64,000 nt of DNA from contig JAGFBZ010000289.1 in NCBI GenBank assembly GCA_018398805.1, positions 4,233,001-4,297,000 of the forward strand, in the 5' to 3' direction. The translations under genes and the position numbers were made by a program. How positions within the stretch are numbered: position 1 is the stretch's first letter; every line of letters begins with the position of its first letter. The DNA comes from Hirundichthys speculiger (Eukaryota > Chordata > Actinopteri > Beloniformes > Exocoetidae). The notes under the pieces were generated by a model that was not told the origin of the DNA, searched no databases, and saw nothing but the letters and a program-made list of their open reading frames with translations. This document shows, one piece after another, positions 48,414 through 64,000 of this stretch.

Positions 48414-49445
48414 AGGGGCCGATATTCCGCCAAACTTCCTAAAGCCGCTATTAAGGAGTAGCGGGAGGGGTGTTCCCCCGCAAAAAACGCAATCTTCCAT
48501 CTCCCTAAACCTGCGATCTTACCTGCACTAACTGCTATATTATGCATGGGAGTGGTTAGGGTGTTCCACCTGTTAAACTAATCAGTGTGTCAGTAGCCAT
48601 TGCCTTTAAGAACAGGTTGCGTTACCTGCAACCCACTACCCCGCAAAACACTATGGAGCGTCTTTTCATCCAGATCGGAGCAGCTCTCATGCGCAGCTCG
48701 TCTGGGACTCTGCTGTAGAGCTTCCTCCTCTTCCTTCCTTCTCCTTCTCCTCTGCACTGATATATATATATTAAAATATTTTTACACAGACAATTACTAT
48801 CGGCAACCTGAAAGTTCCAGATAGTTGGTGCGTTCCCGGTAAACACGGCCAGGCAGAGCCGCGGGAACATATTCTTAGCAGGGGGTGCTGGGGGGTGCTG
48901 GGAGTCTGGGACAGCTGTGCGTCTTGGCGCAGCTGATGTGCTTTTTGAAATACTGCACAACAAATCATTGGATGCGCATTTAACGATCACGAACAATTAA
49001 TGTTCCTGTCCCTCCACGACCACCAACAGTTTCAGACATATTGGAAATAACAGAAGTGACTGTGATGCAGGCCATGACGGATTTTGAGGGGAAATGTCCC
49101 AAAGATCTCCTTGGTTTCATTCACAGCAGACATCTGAATGAGATCATGCCACAGCTGTACAGACTGACGTGTCTGTCCGTGACTATTCCGACATCCACCA
49201 CAACTGCTGACCAGACATCCTCTGACCTAAAGGGAAGAAAAACGTCTGCAAGTAATACAGTGATGCGTAATCGAGAGATAGAGCTGTTTGTGCACATCCA
49301 CATGTGACCAGGTGGATGCACATTTATGCCATTTGGATGCGCTCTTTCACACGCCAATATGCAGGTTGTGCGCTTTCTGCAAACTTGGTATCTTGCGATC
49401 GGGACTAGCGGGTAGCAGCTAGTAGGAGGTGTACAATTGGGGCCC
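48414..49445. mobile_element. GGGGCC inverted-repeat family, largest copy (copy B)
   Basis: The left end GGGGCCGATATTCCGCC with CAAACTTCCTAAAGCC matches the right end of copy C (58056, read inward as GGGGCCCGATCTTGCGCC, CAAACCTCCTAAAGG). The right end, read inward as GGGCCCCAATTGTACACC, is a weaker inverted match. Next come GTTCCCCCGCAAAAAACGC and AATCTTCCATCTCCCTAAAC. The 1.03-kb body contains a plus-strand frame (49041-49307, 88 codons) ending SNTVMRNREIELFVHIHM. Its last part recurs in copy D, so it may be a remnant of a coding exon. The frame itself was not assigned to a transposase domain. The superfamily is unknown to me. Confidence 0.7.
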
Positions 49446-52400
49446 TAGCCTACAGTGAGACTTGCAATATAGACCCTTATAGGTTTACCATATACTTGAA
49501 ATCCTTATTAGTTTTTTTGATGGAACATCTCTATACCATCAGAAACTAAATAAAACCCAGTCAAGACATCAACGTATTCCCACTGGATTGATTTCATAAC
49601 TTTCATTCTTCCAAACACACATACAGTATATATCTGAGAATATATTTTATTTTTTATTTTTAACCCTGTTTTAGGACTTAGTCCAAGAGACTGAATGTAG
49701 GTCACTTTCTTCAGTGAATTAAAGATTAAATCTAATTTCCACTTTAGTAACATGGCTTTTGATTGTCTCTATTATGGTATTAAGTGTTACCATCAGGATC
49801 TGGGTTTGGTTTGGGGGTTTTCTTGGTTTTTTGAGTCTTGTTTTGCTTTCTTGTATCTCTCTTTTTCTGTTGCTGTTAACTTCACTTCCTGTTTTATTTT
49901 CCCGTCTTATCTCCTTTTTGACAATTACCCCGCTCGCTTTCACCAGCGCCATTGTGTATGTATTGCCTTGTCTTTCCTCTCTTGGTGGCTGGTCCATCTT
50001 GTTGCCTCTTCTTGTCTCTCATCATCTTCAGATGTTTTTGCCGATTTATTCCAGCTCAGTCTTTGAGTATCTAATTTCTCACTCTGCCTTGGTTTGCCCT
50101 TAGTTCTGGTTCCTTTGATTTTTTTTTTCCTGCCCAGACAGCGCTTTGTGTTTTAATAAAAGATTTGTGGACTAATGCTGTCTCTGAGTCACCCGCGATT
50201 GGGTCCTTGCTTCCCACAAATTCCTAAAATGATATGTATTCATTGGTTTTTCAACTGCAAATGGTTGCTCCTTGTGACAAAACTCCATAAAATTTAGAGG
50301 ATATTAGAAAGTTAGACTTCCTTTCATCCAAATCTTTCTTTTCACTCTATGTGCTGATAACCTCTTTAGACTTTACTCACCACACCTTACCAAAACCCTA
50401 TTGAAGTATTGAAGTATTATAGTTACATTAAGTAGCTCAGAATTCAATCAAGGAATAATATCATGAGTCCACTTTTAAATATGTACCACCATGCAAAGTG
50501 CAGTCCAATCATAAATTACAGTTATATTACCATAGGTATAAATACAGTCATCTACAGCAGAGTCATCACTCCTCCACAGGCTCCATATAGTAGTATCACC
50601 TCACACACACACACACACACACAAAGGCAGAAAATACAAGAGAGGTTTAAACAGCCTCTGCTGGGTACTGAGTCTCATTAAAAGTGTTTACTCATGAATA
50701 ACATTCAGGGTGAATCACTTGATTATAGATTTCTGTGTGTGTAGGTGCCAGCTGTGCTTTGTCAGCTTCCATTGTGAGCATCTGAACATGTGTGTCCGTC
50801 TTGCAAGAATAAACAACAGTGAGAGAAGCACATCTGTGGAAAAATGACCTCCACTTCTTCTCACACTCGTCCGTGTTGATTTAATCTCCAGGCCTTTACC
50901 CGCTGCCGTTAAATCTGTCCTCACAAAATAGATCTGAGGACAACGCTGTCCACTTGGGTTTTGTTTGCATGGCTCTGTGGAATAAGCTTAAATAACCATG
51001 GTGGGAGGTCAGGGTATTTTCTGAGGGAGACAAAATTCTTTTGACTGTGTAGAGTTTTTCACTTCTGTGTATACCACCTGTTGCACTGCTAATAGCTTGT
51101 TCTTCTTATTTCCTCTTTATATGTGTCTTCAAGGACACATCAATAACTTAAGCTCATTTTTCAAAATGGGGGAGATCAAAACGCTATAAAATGAACAAGC
51201 TATTATTCATTTTATTGAATTTATTTTTAGGGGCCTGACATTGCTAAACTCACACAGTTTAGATGATACAGTGGTGCAATTGTTGGTATTAAAAAAAAAA
51301 ACTTTTTTGTAACATACAGGGTAACAAGATATTTTTCTGAAATTCTGATGGTGTCTTTTAAAAAGGTATCAAACATTTAGCCTTTAGCTATTCTACAGAT
51401 ATTTCCCCACAGCTTGCATCTATCTCCACGTGTAGGGTTTAGAGCAAAGGGGGGGTCTCTGTGGATTTGTGAGCAGCATTCGTCTGGAGCTGCGATCACA
51501 ACTCACTCTACCTGAAGCCCTTGGATTTTCTCTCATGGCAGGTTCACCTAAAAAACAGGCTCCCCTGCTGACTGGCGTATCCAGGTTTACCGTAATTACA
51601 AACCCCGGGCAGAGTGTTCCCATCATGTCCCCACATGGGAGGGCAGCAAATGAGAGCAAATGAGTACAAAAGAAAAAAAAAAGTTTTTTGCCACTCTCAC
51701 ACACCATCGCCTCCCTCTCCCAGTCTCATTGTGCTGGCAAATTAAAATTCATGGGTTGCCAAGTCATCCATTCTCCCTCCACTGCTTAATTGTCTCGAAA
51801 ATTGAGGAGATTACTGGGTGCGATTTAGGCATAAATAAGAATTTGTCACAAGTCAGGGAGCATATACTGTAACTTACAAACAGGCATATACTTGATCATT
51901 TATATAATGGCCTTTTTGGCATAGCTTAGTCATCAGATGTTCACCTTTTCAATGTTTGTTTTACTGTAGCACTGTAATCACTGTTTGTTGCAGGTGGACA
52001 AAACACTTGTATTAGTACCTAAAAAAAAAGTCATTCAGTCGGTGTGTTTTGATCCCCTTCATCTAGATGAGTGTTCCTGTTCTTAACATGCTTTCTGCAA
52101 ATATAGTGAGATCAGCACCAACCACTAACAGTTGTGGTAAATCATCAAACCTCTTTGGATTAATCACATAAGAATATGAAAAAAGTTTGCATGCAAAGGC
52201 ACATTATACATTAATTGTTGTGTGTCTGCTGGTATAAGTCAGTTATTAATCACATTAATCTTGTAACACACTACCAGCTCGACAACAAAGCTTTTAGCAG
52301 CTGAGTTACCATTTAGCTTACAAATGCTGGTTAAGCTTAGATGATCCTCCCTGTATAGGACTAAACAGGTATGGATAATGGATAAATGGATGATCTGAGT

Positions 52401-54225
52401 TAAAAAAAAAAAAAGAAAAAAAGGAAAAGCAAGCACAAAAAAAACAAAATGCTATGTGCAAATTGAGAACAAATTTCTCTTCTCTTCTTATCCTCCAACC
52501 CCATAAAGCACACTCAACGCACCTCTTAACAAACACTTGCAGCCCACAGGTGTATTGCCATGTGAGCTGCATTTCTGCAGGTGCATTTGGGTTTGTATGT
52601 AAATGCGCAGGTGTGCGCTGAAGCCCCGTGGTCATTGCCTGGCAGGGAACCAAATGAGGCAGTGTGATTATAGCCTTAGCAACGTAATCTCACATCGTAG
52701 AGTGCTGCAGCTCAACCTCACCTATCCTCCCCCTCTCCGCCCCTCCATCCACTCCTCTTTTCATTCCAGCCCATTCCAGCCAAATGCAATTTGTTATGGC
52801 TTCAAATAAGGCCTCGTTTTTCAGTCTTCTTGCCACTTCAAACAAAGTGGTTTCTGTTATTGCTTGTCCAATTTGAAACAGTACCCCCCCATTTTCCTTT
52901 CTCTTCAGGTCCACTCTTGCAGTGATGCACAATTGGCAGTGTAGACACTTAATGTGTTGCACAAGATGTAGGAACTGAAAAGCTTTTAACACCTATCAAC
53001 AGATGTTTTTTTCGTCGCCCGAGGAGATAATTTACATTTTGTGTCAGACTGAAATGACCTGCGATGCTTTTCTGCGTGTCTCAGTACACCTCAGGTGTGA
53101 GTATGTGTTTTTTTTTTTTGATTAGTTAATATTATTAGTTGCTTTTGGTGGTGGAAGATTAGTTATATGTATACTCATTCTAACTCTTTGGCAACTGTTT
53201 CATGACACACATTGGGAATATTTGTAGCTAATTATGAAGTCAACAGGAGGCAAGAAGACTCATAGTGTTAAAAGTCACAAGACTTTGCTTTTGGAGAATA
53301 ATTCATTCATCTTGCTGTCTTGTCATGAGATTACTTTTTGGCACAAAAACAAATTCAGTCAAAGCAGCAGACATGGGTATTTTCTGGCACAAAAATTACT
53401 TGGTTAAGTTTCAGCAAAGATCATGTTTTGCCTCAAATACAGCCTTCCACACTAACTCTGAGCGTTAAAGGAGACACATGCTGCTCCTTGTTTCATTTTG
53501 TTTTGTTTTTCCAAGGTTGACGCCATTTCCCAGCCAATTAAAGTCAAATCCAGAGGAGCCAGAGTGATTCCATGTATCAAAGCTAAAAACTTCCTGAGGT
53601 ATCATTGACGTTTACGTTTAGGTCATGACACAGCACAACATTTCAAAAGCAAACCCTTTTTACACAACATCTTTATACGTCTGTTCATGGCAGCTGGTTT
53701 AGGAGGGATCGGGTTGTTATTTCCACTCCACCACCATCACCACCAACAACAACCAAAGTAGCAATATAGATGGAGAAGCTGAAAAATCCTACTTTGACAT
53801 GGCTTGTGATGTCACAGCTCTGAACCACTCATCCAATGTTATACTTTCAGACTGGATAACCCCAAACCAAGATATAAGGTCATATGTTATCTCAAAGCAT
53901 TTGAGTTGCTAGTACCTCCTGGTACCAAGGGATTTTGGTGAACTCTATTCTTTCAGTGGAATGAAATGTGGTGTTTCAATTTTTTTGTTTTTGTTTTTTT
54001 TTTTTTTCTGCTTGTTTTAATTTATTACATAGGTACTTAATGTTGATACATGAGAAAGTAAAAAAAGAAAAAAAAAAGCCTTTTTTCCAAGTTGATGATG
54101 ATCAGTGATTAAAGTATGGCTTCTCTTGCATTTTAAAACTTTGAGGGTTTTTCTCTTTGTTGTTGTCTAATTGAAACTGTAACCATATAAGTAGCAATGT
54201 GGCGGTTAACATAATAAGGACACCG
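49446..54225. other. erbb4 intron, few recognisable elements
   Basis: A (CA)n tract lies at 50602-50623. At 50080-50210, an AATAAA-containing stretch with TGGGTCCTTGCTTCCC resembles the tail of a fish interspersed repeat, but I cannot name it. No exon, transposon ends or convincing frames were found in the rest. The 111-codon minus-strand frame at 52318-52653 and others look random. Confidence 0.4.
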
Positions 54226-54227
54226 AT

Positions 54228-54330
54228 ACATCCATCCATCCAGCCATTATCTATAGCCGCTTATTCTGATTCAGGATTACAGGGATCTTCTGGAGCCTAT
54301 TCCGGCTCTCTTCAGGCGAAAGACAGGGAA
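54228..54330 (-). repeat. LINE/SINE 3' tail, antisense
   Basis: CATCCATCCATCCAGCCATT, ATCTATAGCCGCTTATTCTG and TGGAGCCTATTCCGGCTC are the reverse complement of the fish L2-type 3' tail also seen at 13190-13425. It lies about 100 bp upstream of the erbb4 exon at 54429. Confidence 0.8.
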
Positions 54331-54428
54331 GTACAATCATGATGATGATAAGTAAATTTAACAGAAAATGACAAATAACTTTTCCTTCCTTCCTTCTTTT
54401 CTTTTTTTTGTATCTGTATGTATTGTAG

Positions 54429-55987
<1,559 letters not shown>

Positions 55988-56014
55988 TAACAAGAGTTGT
56001 TTATATATTTTAAC

Positions 56015-57104
56015 TAGGGCTGGGCAAGTTAACGCGTTATTAACGTGTTAACTCATTATTTTATTAACGCCGACATTTAATGCATGTTGCCACATGCTTT
56101 TGTTTTGAAAAGTCTGTTACTGGCTGCTGCGGAACCGGAAAAGAATTGGTGGGAAAACATGTAGAAAACCTAGAACAGACATAGAGACAGTAAAAATCCA
56201 TGTACTTTACAGTTCAGGTAGCAACTCAGGTAGCAACATTAACAATTCAGTTTGAAAACAAAAATTCTGGACTGCAACAAAACTTTCGCGTCATTCCTCC
56301 ATGTTAGATCAGATCTGCTCCATGTGTTCACTGTCCTGCTGTTCTCTAGCTGGTTACTTCAGTGCGGCTCCATCTAGTGGCACAGATGTGTAATAACAAC
56401 AGAAAGTCCAGTCCTCGATTATAAAACAAATTCAGTTCTGTAGCCCGTTTTTTCATTTCGTATTTTTGATCCAAGTCTAAAAGTGAAATATAAAAAAAAA
56501 AAAAAAACAGGCATTTTTTTTTTCTTTTTTGTGTTAGATTTAAAAACGAAAAATGTAATAAATTGTCACTTTTTTTTACATTTTTGATTGACATTTGAAA
56601 AAGGAAAAAATGAATGATACACAGATTGATAAAGTTACTGAACTTCACCATGGACATTTTCATTTTAAAGTTCTCCCAGATGGAGGATTAGACAGAACCA
56701 AGGTTATTTGTAACAACTGCCAAGTTGAACTCCCTGTTAAAGGTTTCTGCTGTTACCACAGAAATTGCCTGTTTTAATGTTCAGATTGTGCTGAGATTTA
56801 ATCATTTTTGTTGAATTTTGTTCGCAGACTTTTTTTATTTTTCATAAAAACAGGATTACTTTAATGCCCTGGCAGTGGCCATAAGCTTTATTTTATTTTA
56901 CATTTTTTTAAGATGAGATTTCCCTAAATATGTGTTACTGACAAGTGGTGATGTTAAAAGTCTTAGTTATGGCACTTTAGTGCATTTTACACTACTTTTA
57001 AATTCATTATTTGATTTTTCGTATACAATGCGATTAATCATGATTAATCAGGGAAATCATGTGATTAATCCCGATTAAAAAATTTTAATCGATGCCCAGC
57101 CCTA
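56015..57104 (+). mobile_element. hAT element with exact 8-bp target duplication
   Basis: ATTTTAAC flanks both ends (56007-56014 and 57105-57112), the 8-bp duplication of the hAT superfamily. The left end TAGGGCTGGGCAAGTTAAC and the right end, read inward as TAGGGCTGGGCATCGATTA, are inverted repeats. GATTAATC/TTAACG motifs are subterminal. Near 56631-56770 the frame reads LPDGGLDRTKVICNNCQVEL followed by PVKGF, a degraded BED-type finger (C-X2-C kept, histidine part lost). No catalytic region remains. The element is 1,090 bp. Confidence 0.88.
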
Positions 57105-57335
57105 ATTTTAACTGATGATGATGCTTTAGACCTCTATAAGCCAAAGTCAAGTTGTATCATGCCGTTCCCAGGCACAACTGAACCTCTCTCCAGATTCTCC
57201 CGGTGGCACAAACTTACATTACTTCAGTCTCAATAATATTTAAGCATGATAGCCACTTGTACGTATGTGCATATGTGGCCTCATCCATACCCAGCCTTGT
57301 TAGAGGCTTACACTAGCCAAACAAACTCAGCTTTA

Positions 57336-57500
57336 AGGTTCATTTATGCTTCTGTATCAAAGCGACGACGCAGGTGATGACCCTACGCCGTAGGCTATAG
57401 AGTAGTCTGGTGTGAACCTCTCTCCAAATGTAACTGCGAGTCACGTCAATGCGGACCGTAAGAAATTCAGTTGGTCAATTTTTTACTGATTGATGCTGAG
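57336..57500. repeat. Possible PIF/Harbinger-like element end
   Basis: Starting after TTTAA, AGGTTCATTTATGCTTCTG, CCTACGCCGTAGGCTA and GTAACTGCGAGTCACGTCAA resemble the left end of Harbinger-like MITEs common in fish. No matching right end was found, perhaps because copy C of the GGGGCC family lies next to it. Confidence 0.4.
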
Positions 57501-57735
57501 TTTATTCTGGGCGTTAACATCACTGCTTTATGTCTGGCTGCTGGGCTGCTTAAGCTCTGGTGTGGAGGGGGAGGATAGCATTAAACATGGCAACACACAA
57601 ACAATCGCATACACAACAGCACACACGCACACATATTTGAAGGAAAGGTTATGCTTAAAGATGGACCTAACAAATATGCAGACAGTGGTTAAAAGAAATA
57701 AAAACATGACCCGCAAATTGCTGATTTAGAAACCT

Positions 57736-58056
57736 CCGCCAACCGCTAATGCAATCTTCCGCTCCCTAAAGCCGCCACCCATTATGCCGACTCCCTTACT
57801 CACATTCTAGGTGCGGCAATGGGCGTATCTCTTGCGCTTTCCACAGATTCAGTATCTTGCGATCCACTACCCTCTATCCTAAACCCGGGAGATACCGGTA
57901 CCGCATGATACCGAGTTTGTGGAAAGCACAACCGGCATGTTGGCGCGTTAAAGAGAGTTTCGGGTTTCGGGAGGTGGAAGATTGCATTCTTTGCGGGGGA
58001 ACGCCCCTCCTGTTACCTGCTATCCCTTTAGGAGGTTTGGCGCAAGATCGGGCCCC
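57736..58056. mobile_element. GGGGCC inverted-repeat family, foldback copy (copy C)
   Basis: The right end, read inward as GGGGCCCGATCTTGCGCC with CAAACCTCCTAAAGG and GTTCCCCCGCAAAGAATGC, matches the left end of copy B at 48414. The copy is palindromic. The outer arms (about 57745-57771 and 57963-57992) share GCAATCTTCC. The inner arms CTTTCCACAGATTCAGTATC (57837-57856) and GATACCGAGTTTGTGGAAAG (57907-57926) are reverse complements with three mismatches in 20. The 57901-57960 part also matches the far end of copy B in reverse. No coding frame is present. Confidence 0.7.
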
Positions 58057-61859
<3,803 letters not shown>

Positions 61860-62347
61860 AGGTTATCGTTAACGAAAACGAACGAAATAACGAAAACTAG
61901 AATTGAAAAAGCATTTTCGTTAACTGAAATAAAATAAAAACGAGAGTTTAAAAAAAAAAAAACAATAACTAACTGAAACTGTATTATGTCTTTATAAAAC
62001 GAACTAAAATTATCTATAATAATAAGTCCATTTGAAAAGCTCACATAAGAAGGCTAACCAAGGCTACCTGGATAAGCTAGCCTAAGCTAGTCCTCTATGA
62101 CTCTATGACTCGATAGCCTTCAAAAAGTTCAGTGCTTCACTCGAACCAAAATTACAACCCTAACTTACAAAATAAAATTAAAACTAACACTGAAACTAAT
62201 AAAAAATAAACTAAAACTAAGTATTTCAAAACAAAAACAAATAAAAACTAGCAAAACTGCTCTAAAAATGAATAAAAACTAACTGAATTTGAAAAACTAA
62301 ATAAAAACTAAAACTAATGGAAAATCCAAAACCATTATAACCCTGCC
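61860..62347. mobile_element. AT-rich MITE with 8-bp target duplication
   Basis: CGGGTGCA flanks both ends (61852-61859 and 62348-62355). The left end AGGTTATCGTTAACGAAAAC and the right end, read inward as GGCAGGGTTATAATGG, share the GGTTAT core. The body is rich in CGTTAACGAAAA on the left and many AAAACTAA/ATAAAAACTA units on the right. An 8-bp duplication fits the hAT superfamily. No coding frame is present. Similar sequences are widely repeated in vertebrate genomes. Confidence 0.75.
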
Positions 62348-62355
62348 CGGGTGCA

Positions 62356-63087
<732 letters not shown>

Positions 63088-63202
63088 TGATAGCATAGAA
63101 ATAAGCCTTTATAATATGAACATATCTATCTTTTTGTGCTTGTTTTTTTTCTGTCATTTTAAATATTTATGCATTATTTACCAATGACAAAATTAGACTT
63201 TA

Positions 63203-64000
63203 GGCTACAATTATAGATCCATCCATTTATTCATTTCCACTTCATCGGGTTTGGGTCACAGGGGCAGCAGCTGAAGCAGAGAGGCCAAGCCATCCCTCTC
63301 CCCAGCTACCAGCTACTCTGAGAGGACACCAAGGTGTTCATATGCCAGTTGAGAAGTATAATCTCTTCAGCACTTTCCAGGTCTTCCACATTGCCTTTTC
63401 CAACATGCCTGAAACACTTAAACAAGGAGCAACCAGGAGGCATCTTAACCTGATGCCCAAACCAGCTCAACTGGCTCCTCTTGATGTGGTGGAGCAGTAA
63501 TTCTACTCCACGACTGAACTTCTCACCCCATCTCTCAGGGAAAGTCTAGCCACTCTGAGGAGGAAACTCATTTTAGCTCTTTGTTTTCATGGACTCATTT
63601 TTATGGTCAATTACCCACAGTTTGCAACCATAGGTAAGGACAGTAACAAAGATAAAGTGATAAACAGAGTCTTGCCTTTTGGCTCAACACTCTCTTCATC
63701 ACAACAGACTGGTACAGATGCCGCACCGATCTGCCTGTCAATCTCCCATTCCTTCTCTCACATGTGAACAAGACCCTGAGATATTTAAACTCCTCCATCT
63801 GTGTCAGTGCTGACCTGGAGAGGACATTACACCCTTTTCCAACCACAAATCATGATTTCAGTTTTGGAAGTGCTCATTCTCATCCCCACTGCTTCACACT
63901 TCACACTCGGCTGTGAGCCACCCCAGAGAGAGTTGAAGGTTCCCACACAATGATGCCAGCAGAACCACATCATTTGTAGAAAAGCAGAGACTGAAACTCT
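63203..64000 (-). pseudogene. Rex3-like LINE, decayed, continues past the window end
   Basis: The minus strand reads from the window end with NDVVLLAS (catalytic FADD region, altered to TND), then MEEFKYLRVLFTCERR (near 63780), SVVMKRVLSQKARL (near 63680) and RSQLSWFGHQVKMPPG (about 63435-63485). It ends in a GATGAAGTGGAAATGAATAA tail with ATGGATGG at about 63217. The block order is the same as in the plus-strand copy at 1547. Frames are broken throughout. The insertion begins about 130 bp after the erbb4 exon. Confidence 0.8.

Noticed and set aside
49752..50103. Two overlapping hydrophobic frames (104 and 114 codons)
   Set aside because: They are alternative readings of a T-rich stretch; hydrophobicity follows from base composition.
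52366..52400. GGATAATGGATAAATGGATG resembling a LINE tail
   Set aside because: Too short and simple to distinguish from chance.

Overview
The window is a piece of vertebrate genome, almost certainly from a ray-finned (teleost) fish. It carries seven consecutive plus-strand exons of one conserved gene, the receptor tyrosine kinase erbb4 (ErbB4/HER4). The exons are buried in large introns dense with transposable elements of families typical of teleosts: Rex3-like and L2-like LINEs, Tc1/mariner, Tigger/pogo-like, hAT, piggyBac and Harbinger-like elements, and many MITEs. There are no bacterial-type genes, CRISPR arrays or operons. No complete host gene other than the erbb4 segment can be supported.

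The erbb4 exons lie at 2604-2726, 8304-8402, 18771-18956, 54429-54584, 55883-55958, 60381-60526 and 62975-63072. They code for the intracellular juxtamembrane end and nearly the whole tyrosine kinase domain: the glycine-rich loop, the ATP-binding lysine, the alpha-C helix, the catalytic loop, the DFG segment, the activation loop, and most of the C-lobe. Exon lengths (123, 99, 186, 156, 76, 146, 98) match those I recall for human ERBB4 exons 18-24, except the sixth, which is one base short (146 instead of 147). That missing base breaks the reading frame at about 60498. A GT two bases upstream of the expected splice donor could in principle restore the frame. Exons for the extracellular domain and transmembrane segment lie upstream of the window. 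The rest of the kinase and the C-terminal tail lie downstream. The intron between the third and fourth exons is about 35.5 kb.

Layout: 1-2603 holds a 36-bp-arm hairpin and a nested Rex3 plus inverted-repeat DNA element bounded by a 14-bp duplication. Intron 2727-8303 holds a nearly complete piggyBac transposon with TTAA duplications, a spliced transposase gene and a central frame disruption. Intron 8403-18770 holds a piggyBac-like MITE, hAT-like elements, a Tc1-type MITE, and a hAT derivative that keeps an intact ORF for a BED zinc finger only. The 35-kb intron holds a Tc1-like element split by a MITE, a local duplication, two Tigger/pogo-like elements, an L2-like reverse transcriptase remnant, three further Tc1/mariner relics (one with two mutated catalytic residues), and a larger member of a dispersed inverted-repeat family. 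Four copies or pieces of that family are seen in the window (11498, 16897, 48414 and 57736). The last 10 kb holds a hAT element and a MITE, each with an exact 8-bp target duplication, and a decayed Rex3-like LINE that runs off the end.

I did not find a convincing undescribed biological system. The observations most worth a second look are the erbb4 frame break with its possible compensating donor, the BED-only hAT ORF, the dispersed GGGGCC-ended foldback family, and two intronic hairpins on the transcribed strand.
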